64,000 nt of DNA from Ascarosepion bandense. Its lineage: Eukaryota; Mollusca; Cephalopoda; Sepiida; Sepiidae. A model generated the notes under the pieces. That model had not been told where the DNA came from. It saw only the letters and a list, made by a program, of their open reading frames with translations, and made no database searches. Both the position numbers and the translations under genes were made by a program. The stretch is taken from contig JBBBDQ010000192.1 in assembly GCA_037127315.1 (NCBI GenBank), positions 4,456,001-4,520,000 on the forward strand. The letters run 5' to 3'. Of the stretch, positions 33,076 through 45,840 are shown in pieces. Position 1 is the stretch's first letter. Each line of letters starts with the position of its first letter.

Positions 33076-36000
33076 TCTGTTTTTTAGAAAATGTTGGTAA
33101 AATATTTTTTTTTATATCTGTTACTCCCACCAAATTATTTTATGAAATTTTGAAAAAAATTAAATATTTCACCTGCTTTATATTTATATTAGTTAAAAGT
33201 AGAACTCCATGGAGAATTGAAATCATCATTTACAGTAAATCTGCTCAGAATCATAAAATAAAAAATGCAATAAAACTAAGACATTTTTTAATTAGAGAAG
33301 GTTTTAATTGATTTTATAAGTAAGATATATTAAGGATGCTTTGATATTATGAAAAATTCTGTTTTTAATGAATAACGAATTTTTACAAGGAATAATTTTC
33401 ATTTTTTTAAATTTTAATTAGAACAATTTATTAAGTTTTAAATCTTTTAAAATTCTGTATTAATTTCACTCTTTTAGAAGATATTAAGTAAAAACTATAT
33501 TTACTAATAAATAGAAAAGCTTAGTAGTACAAATCATCAAACATGAATATTTTTTTTAAATTGGAATTGTTTTGTATGTGTATAAACATGCAAATTTTTG
33601 TAGATATGGTTGTTCATACACAATATTATCAGAAAATAAGAGTGATAATTATAGTAAATTTAAAGTCAAAGTATCTAAAATTCAATAAAATATTACAGAC
33701 TTTTAAGATTACCAAGTATTTAAAAATTATATATAAAAAGTGTTCATGTCATATTTGTCTATTATTTTTTACAGGAAATCTACCCCAACCAGAATATTAG
33801 ATAAACATCAAGCTGTCAACAGCTTAAATAAATAGTTACTGCTGTGTTAAAAAATGCACTTCTGCATTATTTTAAACACAAGTAAATAATATTTGTTTCA
33901 AACCAAATTAATCATACTCGAAATCATACTCAAATGAATTTTCAGAAAAGGATATTTCAATTTGGGAAGATATTTTAATAAATAAAATTAAATTCTGATG
34001 ACAGATGGTTAAAAATGACACTAAAATAAACAATTTCAAAATGAAACTCCTTCCAATCGATTTAAATTAGTTTTGGAATACAGTAAAGTATTTTGCTTAT
34101 TGGATATATTAAATTTAATCTATTAGCTTCAAAAAAATTTTTACATTTTAAAAAATTAATTTTAAACCTTAGGCATGAGTCTGTAAAGGTACCTAAACTA
34201 ATAACATTAATCATAATAATTTTTTTGTAATCTTTTTTGTTTTTTACAAGAACATCAGTAGAATAATAAATCTAATTCAAGCAATAGAAAAATAGCAAAA
34301 GAAAGAAGAAAAGTGTATTTGTTTAGTCAACACAAATGAAAAAAGAACATAAGAAAAATGTTTACTTATTTAAAAATTATATTTTGATTTTTTAATTTTA
34401 AAATTAACAGTTATATGTCATTCATTTTGAAGAAAAGTGCTCTATAGAATTTAAGCATTGCGAATAATAAAATATGGCTAATACAAACCAATAACAGAAG
34501 TAATAAAAATAATCAAAGTTAAACTCTGAGAAAGCTTGTAAGACAAGCAAACAGCTTGCAATTCCTATTGAAACAAAAGCATTATAATTTATAGTTTTTT
34601 TTTTAAAGCAATTTAGTTTTGCCATAATCAAGGAAAAGCTACAGACACAGCAAGTCTGTGATGAAGAGACAAGAACAAAACTAAGACGACACAGTCAACA
34701 GAAATATCAGCAAGCATTGCAGCATCACAATCTGAACAAAATCAGATGTTTCTCTATTCTTAACTTCCAGACATTTTTCAAAGAGAATAGTTTGTTACTA
34801 ACAGTGAAATCTGTAATGAGAAAAACAGAATATGAAAAGTAAGAGGGAAGAAGTAGGAACTGATCGAAAAAAGGTGGAAGACAAAAAAAAATCAGTTTCA
34901 AGTTGAGAATTATTGATTAATTTCAACAGCAAAATGTTTGACTGTGTTCCTTTTTTTCTTATTTTTACAAAAGCATGCACCACTGAGTATTATGTATGCT
35001 GCATGTCAACAGTATACAACAACTTATGTCTAAATTTGGGTTCAGAACATGGGGAAGGAACTTTTTGCCTTTGTTTCTAACCAATTTTGTGAAATTTCAA
35101 TAAAGTGTGAGAAAAGAAAGTATTAAGGGGAATTAGATAAGAGTGAATTAAGGGACATGGGAAAGAATCTCAGTTGGGTGAGAGTGAATTAATATAATTA
35201 AGGCAATGAGAGGGAGAAGATAAAATCTAAAGGATAAATGAAAGAAATGATATATAAAAACAAGTGGGGAGAATGAAAAACCAAAATAAAGAAAGAATGA
35301 AAGGAAAAAGAAAAAAGTGTCTCAACAAGAGAGAAATGATTGTTAATTGTTCAAATTTCTTTTGAAGCTATATTTTGTATTTCCAATCTATGCTGCTTAA
35401 ATAATGGTCATAGAATGTAAAGAAAAGATCTGAGCAAGGCAATAAAAAGTAAGAAAACATAAAATAAAATCAACTATAAGAAATTAAACAGTAAATTTGG
35501 GACAAGAATAAGGTGATTATAAAATATCCATTTTGAAATCAAAGTTCAAAAGTGCTCAACCTGACCAAGAATGGATTTATAAAAAAGTGTTTGGTCAGGT
35601 TTTAAGAAGTGAGTTAGGCTAAGAATTTTTCAGTATCTCTAAATATGATAACTATCACTCTGCTGCATAGATTTTGTGTTACACTTTTCACAGCGCAAAC
35701 AGGTACTACACTGAACCTTAACAGAAGTGTTGAATAATGATAATTTATTCCTATGTATAACACTAAGATACTCTGCTGATAGGCAGAAATGCCAAATTTA
35801 TAAATAAATAATTCCATCATCTCTGACAGGTACTATATACAAATATGTATTTGTGTGTGTTTATAGAAAGAGAGAGAGAGAGAAAGAGAGTTTTCATGTT
35901 GCTATGCTGAAGGCCATTCTAAGTAATCCAAAAGAGAGAATTCACTTCCTAATAAAACATGACTTCAGGCATTAATTTTGTTTCCTTTCATTAACACTGG

Positions 36001-36375
36001 ATCTGTTACTAACAGGTTTCTGCACTAAATTAGTTTATTTATTGTTTTTATATATGTATGGATGGATGGATAACTTAATAACTCTGTTGCCTAATCATGG
36101 AAAAAAGCATTTATTTTGCACAACGAATATTTATTTGGCAGAATAATCTCCACCCTTGTAAATACAGTTAGCCAAAAGCCACATCATTAATCAAATACAT
36201 CAAACATTATACAAGGGAGTGCTGAAAAGTCTCACAGTTTGACCTGTTTTACAAAATATGACCAAATGCTCAAACATCAGATATATTGGGAAGAAAAACT
36301 TATTGGTTAGAAAAAAAACTTTTCATCCTCTCCTTGTATTATGCACTTTGTAAAAAAAAAAAAATTAAAAAGGAT
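33076..36375. other. AT-rich non-coding stretch
   Basis: No coding or RNA feature was supported. CpG is very rare here (about three per kb by eye), which is a useful baseline for the island at 48960. A GA run lies at about 35870-35890. The sequence AAGGGAGTGCTGAAAAGTC at 36214-36232 looks like a transposon end but has no partner I could find. Confidence 0.4.
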
Positions 36376-37060
36376 TATGCACCTTGAGAAGCATTGTTTA
36401 TTGTTTGCAATATTTGCCTTTGTTTGTTTGTTTGTTCTGGATTTGAAGAGGTTAAGATTGTAGTGGTCATAAAAACATCCTCTTGGGAGTTTGTTCTACA
36501 AATAACAGTTCTGGGAGAGGGAGAAAGCTGTCTGAATGGAACTTACTCCTTACCAAAAGAATACAAAGGGAATGGGATGATTTGCCACCATGAAAATAAT
36601 ATGACAGGTGCCTGCTCTGAAGGTCAAAACTAGTGGGACTGAGAAATGTAACTTTGAACAGTTGCCATAGTGTTAGCAATAGAGTAGTGAGAAGCTAGCA
36701 AAATTTCATACATGGGGTAAGAATTGCAAGATGGAAAATAATTACCACAAGGCCACATAAACATTTTTTAACTCTATCAAGGCCAAGCAATGAGGACTGG
36801 ACAGCACCAGCCCAGATATGGCAGTAACACTCCATTCTGGGTCTGATCTGCCTCTAGAAAAAAATAGAGATAGAATTGGGTATTTTCTAAAGCCATACAA
36901 GGAGCTGACTATTCTTCAAACATCTTTTGCAATGGCACAAATATACATGTTCCATTTGAGGTCTAGAGTGAGCTTTAGACCCAATAGATGTTTGAGGCAT
37001 TAAGGGTATGACTGCTTATCAGGACTGGAGCAAATTTAGGGTCTGCTCAGTGATGATGAC
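36376..37060 (-). pseudogene. Jockey/CR1-like LINE 3' part (copy 3)
   Basis: The minus strand encodes RQIRPRMECYCHIWAGAVQ and then SSLLGLDRVKK (about 36770-36855), the conserved RT C-terminal block of this LINE class. A shifted frame at 36467-36679 continues with LSYYFHGGKSSHSL and RSKFHSDSFLPLPELLF. This copy is closer to the canonical family than the others in the window. It is 5' truncated near 37060 and contains stops. Confidence 0.8.
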
Positions 37061-39429
37061 TTTTAATAAATATCCTTAACAGTAGTAGTAATAGAAGAAC
37101 TCATATACTGTACAAAATATCAAATTGTATTTGAAGTTTTTATGGTTTTGTGTTAGACAAAGCTTTATTAAATATCTACTTAAGCTGACTGCCTTAAAGC
37201 AATGAATAAAACTTACATTCATTATGAAACTAACAGTGTAAATCTCATAAATCAATGCTTGTGTCATAATTTCAGTTAACATTGGCTGCTTGATTATTGG
37301 GGCTTTGTGCCATACAAAGCTGGGTAAATTTTATAAAAGCAAAAAGGTTTTCATTTCAATCTATAAAAATATAAAATCTACTTAAAAGAGATAAGTCAAG
37401 CAAATTCAGAGGATTTGACAGGAATTCACAAGATCAATAATTTCTCTGTTCAAAAGAGATTCAATTAATAATACTAACTTACATATAAAAAAACAAAAGA
37501 TTCTGGGCTTCAATTTTAACCCTAAAAATAGAAGGTAACTATGCTGAATTTTTAAATTCTTTAAATAGATTTTAAAATTCACTTTAAAGAGAGTAAAAAA
37601 AATCTTGTCATCAAATTTCTATAGCAATCTTGGTTTTGGATTTCTGCAAAGTGTTTTCGAGTTCACCTGTAGAAATTGGAGTCCATTTTAATGGAAAGTT
37701 GGAGTAGGTGGTTAGGTTGGGGCACTTGGTGATTCAAAAAAGGAAAAGAACAATAAGGGAGACAGAGAAAGATGAGCTTTTCTTCTTTAAAAGCAAATAT
37801 TCTTTTTCATCAGCAGGATTATAAAAGAAACTTTCTGAAGTGTCTCAGACTTCAGGTAACATTTACAGGTGATAAATCAGCCAACAACTACTAAATCCTA
37901 CTATCAAACTAAATATATTGTAAGGCATATCAGAAATGTTTGAAATTCCACAGTTTAAGTGGCATATAGACACTCATGTGCTCCTCCTCTCCAAACTAAC
38001 AACAATTTCCTTAACTAGACCATGAAAATTATTCTTATGAGGAAATTATTTTTGTGAAATAATATGCCAGAGGAGAAATTTATTCAATCACACAAAGGCA
38101 TATATATGGTTAATTAACATGTTTATTACCTGCTTATTACGTACACTAAAATGTCATATGACCTTTTTATGTTGTCATTGTGAATAATACTATGTTTGTC
38201 ATATGAGCCACTCTAAAATTTAAGTGTACATGTATAAGTAAGGGAAGCTAAATACAGTATAGCATATTCTATACATCACAAATCAATGGACACTGGTTTT
38301 TACATAGTGATTTATGTACTATAAGCAAAATCTGTTACTAAATCTAAGATATATACATTTGTGTAATTGTTAAAATAATTTTCTTGAGGTAAGAAGTATT
38401 TGCATGCATAAGATAATTGTATCATCAGACACATTTTCAGCTGTAGTTCCATATCACAAGTAACTGGGAGGCCTATTTCACAGTAGTATATAAACAGAAA
38501 TCAAAGTTTTTTAGGAGCTATAGAATCAGAAATCGGATTATTTTCCTTATATATATATATTTATATATTCCTCATTTATGTTTTTCATTCACACCTTTCG
38601 ATTTTATGCAACAGGTGAGATCTTCATCAGAATGTATCTAATAAGAATCAGAAAATGTGAATCTCATGGAAATTGCACAGTTATTGCCAAATGTAAAATT
38701 TATATATTTGTGTCTTGTATTATTGAAGTGATTCATATTCAAATGCAGAGAAAAAACACTTTTGGTCCAACTCTAACAACAGATTTTAATTTAAAAGAAA
38801 ATGAAACAATAAATAAAAAGTAAAACAGTAATTGTAAAACAAATCTTTTACAAAACAAAACCTTTTATTAACATTTTTTTGATGATTTAATTTAAAAAAT
38901 CCCCAAAACTAAATTATGATATTTACTTTTTTAATTTCATAACAACTGAGTATGATGTGATTCAAACCTGTAAGCCACCCCTCTTTATGTCTAGAGATAC
39001 TTACCACTAAGATGCAATGGTTTATCCTTGGTTAAATAAAAAAATAGTTCTAAAAATTATAACATCCTGTCTATCATTTTTTACATTAAACATTAAAAGA
39101 TACAATGAAACATAACATAGAATGAAGAAACAAGAATATAGATTATTAGTTAGGAAAAAATTTATGACTCTGAATGTTACAGTATCCTCCTGCCTAACAC
39201 TTCATATATTAGACATAGGAAAATTTTTAAAAAAATGTAATGAATGTGCTTAAAAACAAATATATTTAAGCATAAATGAAAGAAGAAAAGAATCAAGATC
39301 ATATCTGCTATTAAAATAAAAAAGTTCTGACCTAAATAAGAGATTAACCTAAAGAGGAAAAAAAGTGATAAATTAAAATCAAAAATACTATTCAAGAAAG
39401 CAACAATATTCTTAATAATGAATATGAGT
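37061..39429. other. AT-rich non-coding stretch; weak hammerhead-like repeat end at 38586-38634
   Basis: No coding feature. On the minus strand 38596-38630 reads CTGATGA, A, GAT...ATC, GAAA, inside a CATTC/GAATG inverted pair. A usable cleavage triplet is missing, so I treat it only as a possible retroelement terminus. Confidence 0.35.
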
Positions 39430-39710
39430 CAGTTAAGTGCCATACGTGATACACCCTTGGATGATCAAATCTCGAAAGAGACATGACTGACTGGGCAGAA
39501 GATTTTCCCGCAGTTGGTTAATTACTGTGGTAGACTGGTTGCCAACCAAGGCTATAGAACTCAATCTGTCATGCTATTTAACCCATAGCTGAACGAATTC
39601 ATACTTTTCTCAAGGGTATTTGTGTGCATGTGAATGAAACAAATTCAAACTCAGCTCTTCCGATTTCTTATTCTGAGCTTATATCCGCTGCACTACATTG
39701 CACATCCAAT
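39430..39710 (-). repeat. tRNA-derived SINE, copy 2
   Basis: Same family as 3535-3812. On the minus strand the head has TAGTGCAGCGG, a full A-box match, about 20 bases from the right end. A degraded B-box (GTTTGAATTTG) follows. The body has the shared blocks GGTTGGCAACCAGTCTACC and CCCAGTCAGTCATGTCTC. The two copies are alignable along almost their whole length. Confidence 0.85.
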
Positions 39711-41057
39711 AATGAATATACCAAGATGAAAATCATTGAATTTGTCATTTGTTAAGAACACAATAGAATGCTGATTCCTTTGGCTACAAATGAAAATAAA
39801 TCATAAATTTTTAAGAAATTGATTTCTACAACTTATCAGAATTGGTACAAATTCATGCAACAAAAGTGAGTATTAGTTTCTTAAGTATATGTAATTTTCA
39901 TTATTCCATAAATTATTTCAACTAATATTCTTATTTTTGTTGTTTTGATTACAGTTCTACCGGTACACTTTCTTGCCTTTCTAGTTTTATTTGAAATTCT
40001 GACATGAAGTATTTATCTCATCAATTATATAATTAAACTGATATCCTTATATTTATTGTTCTGATTGTTATGCTTTAGCAGTCACCTCCCCGACTTTTCA
40101 AGTATTGGCTAAAATTCAATGTTTTCTACTTAATCTTTATTGAGTTTGTCATTGTATTTCAGTGATTTTTGCTGTTTTTCAGGTGGATATAACAATTTCT
40201 TGATGTCAACATAAAACTTTAACAATTCAGTCAATAAAGCTAAAATTAAAAAAGTATACCAATATATATAGAAAGACACCTAAGGAAAGCCAGAAAATAT
40301 AACAGTTAAGATATGATAACAACAACAAAGATATTAATCTAAACAATTCATGAACAAAGTAAGAAAATGATTCATCTAATATAAAAAAGCAACACATTTT
40401 GATTCCAATCAGAATTTGAAAGATTTTACTTACATATATCACTCAAGTATTTTCCAATTCCAGACATCCAAGTCTTATAAAATACACATGTATGACGTCT
40501 TGTAAAACCAACAGACTCAAAGCTCCAAGTTCATCTCCATAAAGATTTTAGTGTTTAGCTAGTGATTTTCTTTTGATACCAACAGCAAATTTCTAAGCTT
40601 TTGAAAGGAGTGGACATTTGTATTTATAACAAATATCTACAAGCAAGTGAGAAAATCAGATATTTAATCCAACTTGTAGTAATTTTAATGAATTTGAATT
40701 GTTGAAAAGATTTTACTTTGGTAGTCAAAAAAGAAAAACTTAAGTGGAAAAGAGAGAGAGGGAGTAAATGTCTCATTGGTTGTTTGTTTATTAACCTATT
40801 CTCCATTGACACAAACTATTAGCACAGGTAAGACTGAATTAATAGTACTTAACATGTTAGTGGGTGCATCTAAAGGAAAAACTAAAGCAAATAACAGGTG
40901 AAAATAAATGAGTCAACTTTACCACTTTTATGTTCTACAATGGGTCAGAGTTTGTTTTTTTTTTTAACTGGCTTCATAATCAGTGGAAATCCCCACTTTT
41001 GATGATATAAACATGATAAAAGCAAAGCAAAACTTCCATTTTCAAACAGGAGTCACA
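39711..41057. other. AT-rich non-coding stretch
   Basis: No features recognised on either strand. Confidence 0.4.
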
Positions 41058-41229
41058 TTTTTTTTTCTGAACCCGACTACTGAAATTGGAACTCGACTCT
41101 CTAACCAATTTATTATCCATTAGATGACCTGTAGAACAGTCACTCATCTAGGTACTGACCAGGCTCAAGATTACTTAACTTCAGTGATTGGATGAGAATT
41201 GGTGTTTTAATGTGATATGGCCATCAGCC
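41058..41229 (-). repeat. Composite 5S rRNA / tRNA-derived SINE
   Basis: On the minus strand, 41229 down to about 41137 aligns with animal 5S rRNA from its first bases: GGCTGATGGCCATATCAC, then TTCTCATCCAATCAC, GAAGTTAAGTAA (A-block, 41164-41182) and TGGTCAGTACCTAGATGAG (C-block, 41140-41161). After about 93 bases it switches to a tRNA-like part, TCATCTAATGGATAATAAATT (tRNA-Arg-like D-arm, 41105-41128), ending with a truncated B-box-like GTCGGGTTCAG (41067-41077). Nine A residues (41058-41066) follow as a tail. 5S-headed SINEs are known as SINE3-type, and a 5S/tRNA chimera is known in AmnSINE1. No clear target duplication is visible. Confidence 0.75.
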
Positions 41230-41739
41230 TTTAATGACCTAAAGAATGCAAGAATACTTTATACAAATTGACAAAATTACCATTGACAGATTTCAAACAT
41301 TTTACACTTATAGGCATCAAATTTATCATATCTGATATCTTTCTTATGACCAAACTGTATTAAAAACATAAAACAAATATTTTGTACCAGGTTTTTGAGA
41401 CATTTATTCAAAATGGCCCTAATATGTTCCCAGATATTTCTGTCAAGAGATTGAGCCTTGAGAGATACTTAAATCCTATTTAAACCTGCCATTCTTGAGT
41501 TTTTGGGATTGAATAGCATTGAGCTCTATCCTCTTGAGCTGCTTTTCTTTTCTAAATAAATATTAATGACTATTGGAAAAAGTCCCTGTTACAAAATGGA
41601 TATGTATTTTTTTTAATTAACATTCCCTACACACTCCAGAACTTTTCAAAAACCTGTGCTCCTTAATTACAAGTTACCACACAAGTAGAAATCTAACATA
41701 TTTGATAGTGGGCTGCAGCTAATTCAAATAAAATTCTTT
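41230..41739. other. AT-rich non-coding stretch
   Basis: Nothing recognised. The octamer TGTTAGGA at 41738-41745, at the edge of the gypsy pol, equals the first eight bases of its 3' LTR; this may be chance or the trace of a recombination. Confidence 0.35.
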
Positions 41740-41745
41740 GTTAGG

Positions 41746-43829
41746 ATGACCGGACGTTGATAAAATATCTTGGATTTTTTTTTGATAAAACAGGCCAACA
41801 ACCGGACCCTGAGAACATTTCAGCCATCAAAAACATGCCAGCTCCAACAAACATCAAAACTCTACATTCTTTTCTTGGCTTAGTAAGCCATTACAGTTCA
41901 TTTTTACCAGAGTTAAATTGGATCCGGTCTCCTCTGAATTACCTTCTAAAAAAAGAGGTTACATGGAACCGGTCACCAGAATGCAAAGCTGCCTTTGCCA
42001 AAATTAAAGCTTCACTTTCTTCAGATCTTCTTCTGACACACTTCAATCTATCCTTGGACATTGTCGTAGTTTCCAATGCTTCTGACTATGGCATTGGAGC
42101 CATGATCTCTCACATCTTTCCTGATGGCAGTCAGAAAGCTATTGCACATGCGTCTAGGTCATTGACACCTGCAGAAAGGAACTATGGCCAAATTGAGAAA
42201 GAAGCTTTGGCAATAATATATGCCATAAAGAAATTCCACAAAATGATTTATGGACGTCATTTCACCTTGGTCACAGACCATAAACCTCTGATAAGCATTT
42301 TTGGGTCCAAGAAAGGAATTCCACTGTATACTGCCAATCGGTTACAACGATGGGCTACCACACTCCTGGACTATGATTTCTCAATCAAGTACCTTTCAAC
42401 CAATTCGATTGGACATGCAGATGCCTTATCGAGACTCATGAACAGGCACCAACAACTGCCTGAAGATTCAGTTGTTGCAGCAATATCCTTGGAGCCAGAA
42501 ATCTCTTCAACGCTCACAGCTACAGTAAGGGAATTGCCAGTTACTTCCCATATGATTAAAGAAGCCACAGCTTCTGACCCTCTACTACAGGAAGTTATCC
42601 ACTACCACCATACCAAGTTGCCAACAGTATCCCCAAATAAACAATTACTACCATTCTTCCAACGGAAATCTTCCTTATCTGAGATTGATAGTGTACTTCT
42701 TTTTGCTGAACGGGTTATCATTCCTTCATCCTTACAAGACAGGATTATCAAACAGTTACAGTTTGGACACCAAGGCATCAGTCGTATGAAGGCTTTAGCA
42801 TGTGGTTACGTCTACTGGCTAAATATGGATAAGCAGCTAGACGACCTTGCACGCACTTGAACAAAATGCCAGCTAGCAGCTAAACCTCCTAGGAAATCTA
42901 CACTTTATTCATGGCCTGTTCCAGATTCCCCCTGGTCATGCCTCCATATAGATTTTGCAGAACCCACCAATGGACAATCCTTCCTCGTTGTTGTAGATGC
43001 CTACAACAAATGGCCTAAGATTTTTCTAATGTCCTGCATCACTTCTAAAGAAACAATTTCCAAACTTTAGAAAATTTTTAGCAGATTCGGCATTCCTGAG
43101 ACTTTGGTCTCTGACAATAGCACCATCTTTACTTCAGCCAAGTTTTCCACCTTCTGCCAGGAGAATGGTATCAACCCTATTCGTACACCACCATTTCATC
43201 CACAGTCAAATGGTCAGGATGAACGTCTTGTGGATATCTTCAAGAGAGCCCTCTTAAAACTCAGTGGAGAGTGGACAACATCAGAACTACTGGAAACCTT
43301 TTTGACAAGCTATAGGGCAACACCAAACCCATACACACCGAATGGTAGCTCACCTGCCGAATCCTTGATGAATTGGAAAATCTGATTACACATTGATGTC
43401 TTACATCCAAAACCATAACACTCCATTAGGAGAAACACAAAAATGGAACAGTAGTACAATCGCCACCATGGTTCTGTTCAAAGACAATTCTTACCCAGTC
43501 AACAAGTCTTGACAAGAGATTACCGGAACAATACAGAAACATGGACTCAAGGACATATTGTACACCAAACTGGAAACATCACTTACGACGTAAATGTCCA
43601 AAATTCCATTTGGGTTCGACATTCCAACCAACTGGGACCATCACATCTTCCAGCAGGAATACAACAAGACCCTACCATTCAATTGAACATCTTGTTAGAC
43701 ACCTTTGACTTGCCACAGCAAACTCCAGCAACTCCCCAGAACACCGAAGCTGAAACACAGGACCCAAACATCTGGAAGTCAGTTCACACCCGCCGTCCAG
43801 ACAGCACTTGCAGGTTGATCCTCACCTGA
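41746..43829 (+). pseudogene. Ty3/gypsy pol: RNase H and integrase in one frame, five stops
   Basis: From 41757 to 43829 a single frame can be followed with five in-frame stops and no frameshift. The first 367 residues cover the RT thumb (KYLGFFFDKTGQQPDP), RNase H (VVVSNASDYGIGAMISH with Asn107 for the first Asp; TDHKPL; GHADALSRL) and the start of the integrase zinc finger (GHQG, YVYWLNM). The stop at 42858 falls on the first Cys of the CxxC pair. Integrase continues with LHIDFAEPTNGQ, LVSDNSTIFTS and SNGQDERLVDIFKRALLKL, so all three acidic residues are kept. The C-terminal region (IWVRHSNQLGPS) follows. RT catalytic box, protease and gag are absent. Confidence 0.93.
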
Positions 43830-43850
43830 AGTCATACAAGCGACAAATTT

Positions 43851-44190
43851 AAAAGGGGAGATGTTAGGACAAATAAAAACATATTCCAAGAGAATTAACC
43901 CTTTCCTGTTCCAAAACAGAGTACATCCCTTTTCACCTCTGAAAGTGGGTCCACGCAGTATTCAGACATGAGACGCACGGCTCAACAGACTAGGAATATG
44001 GCCGTCAATGGTTAAGAACACATGTATGTTCCCCTGCCCTAATGGTTGTGACACACAACCCAATAACTTGGGACTGATTCTGTATGTACCTATGTTGTAA
44101 TGTTTCTCTGTATAAAATAAATGTATACTTCCAGTCAACCGTGAGTAAATATCTACTTTTCTTTCATTCCATGCATTTTCTCCACATGCT
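43851..44190 (+). repeat. Polypurine tract and 3' LTR of the gypsy element
   Basis: AAAAGGGGAGA (43851-43861) is a polypurine tract right after pol, followed by TGTTAGGAC at 43862, a normal LTR start. The LTR holds TATAAAATAAA (about 44112-44122), which could serve as TATA box or poly(A) signal. The 3' boundary is not certain: it may end near 44190 before the CA repeat, or at ATAACA near 44279. No 5' LTR was found. Confidence 0.7.
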
Positions 44191-45802
44191 GCACACACAC
44201 ACACATATTTGTTCATGGACCATGAATCATACTGTAAATTAAAGTATTTTAGTTATGAGACAAACACTCCGTTCATAACATTCTTGATGAGGCAGTTTTC
44301 AGATCCAGTATTTAACAAATGTTTGAAAATTGAACAACTGATTATTTATGTGAAAAAAGGGCAGTGGAGTAAAATTACAAGAGTCTACTTTGCATCTTCT
44401 ATTAGGAAAAAACTAACACATAGAAATTATGCTAAATATTCATCAATAAATCATTCAGAAGAACAAAATAAGTTCATTTTTGTTGTCATAGTTAAACTTT
44501 CCAAAACTGAGAAGTTAAAAATATATTTATTCTCTAATTTAATCTCTTTTGTAATTTCTATTTTATTTCTAAAATGTCCAAAGAAAAAAAAATGACATTG
44601 CTAATTTTCAAATAAAAATATCTATCATATTTCTCCTTACATGTACAAGGTAAACTTTTATTTTCATAAAATATTGCCTGAAAAATTACAGTTGGGGTGA
44701 CTTGTACACACACATCTGTTTACCCAGGATTTTTCCCTCTGAATTACTCATTTAGTTTTATTCTAAACAATATAATAAATATTCTGTATAAAAATCCCAG
44801 TGCTAAATCTTTGTCGAAGGAGTAGGGAAATAAAATAAAATTAACTCATATAACTATCCCTTGCCAAATCAGGGTTTCATATAATACTGGGATACAACAT
44901 TACATAGTAGAAAACAATATCATGTTGTTGACAGTATGTCAGATTTATTTATACAATAGATAAAAAAAATAGCTGGGAAAACATTGCATTTGGTATAAAT
45001 TTTAATTTAGGATGGACACTAGTCAAGACTCTGACAATGAATCAAAAAGAATTTCTAACATTTAATAGTTCTACATTTCGTATGTTTGACAACTTCAAGG
45101 AGAAAAGAAGAAAGCTTTAACACACAAGCTTTGTGATATGATTAAAATATTTCAATGTTTGTTCACAGCCCAAGAAAATTAAGAAGAGAAGCAATTTTCT
45201 CTGTTCATTGATACAATACACATAAAAATAAGAAATTTATTATGTTTCACTGAATGTGACAGGCAAGGAAAACTTTCTAATTTTTCTATACAGTTTTTCT
45301 AGTTACCTTACAATTTTTTATTTTGTATAACTGTCTCTAGTCTCAATTTTTGGCTAATTCATTAGCCATTTTTAAGGAGTTCATTGTTAAAATATTTTTG
45401 CATTTGTATTCTAAGTTGTGTAGTATAGAAGTAGTAGTAATTCCATGTTGGGGTGCCTTAAAAACACTCCCAGTACACTGCAAGTAGTTTCAAAGCAACT
45501 AATGTTAAGTGTAGTTCTATATTGTTTTATAAAAATGGTTTCATTATCTTTGTTTTTTACAATTAGATGTTTTTAAAATAACAATATTATCTACAAGGTT
45601 TTTTCTTATGGGAGTGGGGGACTGGGTATGTGTTCTTCCTTATCAAACTTAGATTATATAAATATAAAAAAGAATGCACACATAATACATATCTCTACAA
45701 ATGTACACACAAATATATACCTACCTTATATATATATATATGTGTGTGTGGATGATGAGTATATATAATATATATATATGTGTGTGTGTGTGTGGATGAT
45801 GA

Positions 45803-45840
<38 letters not shown>

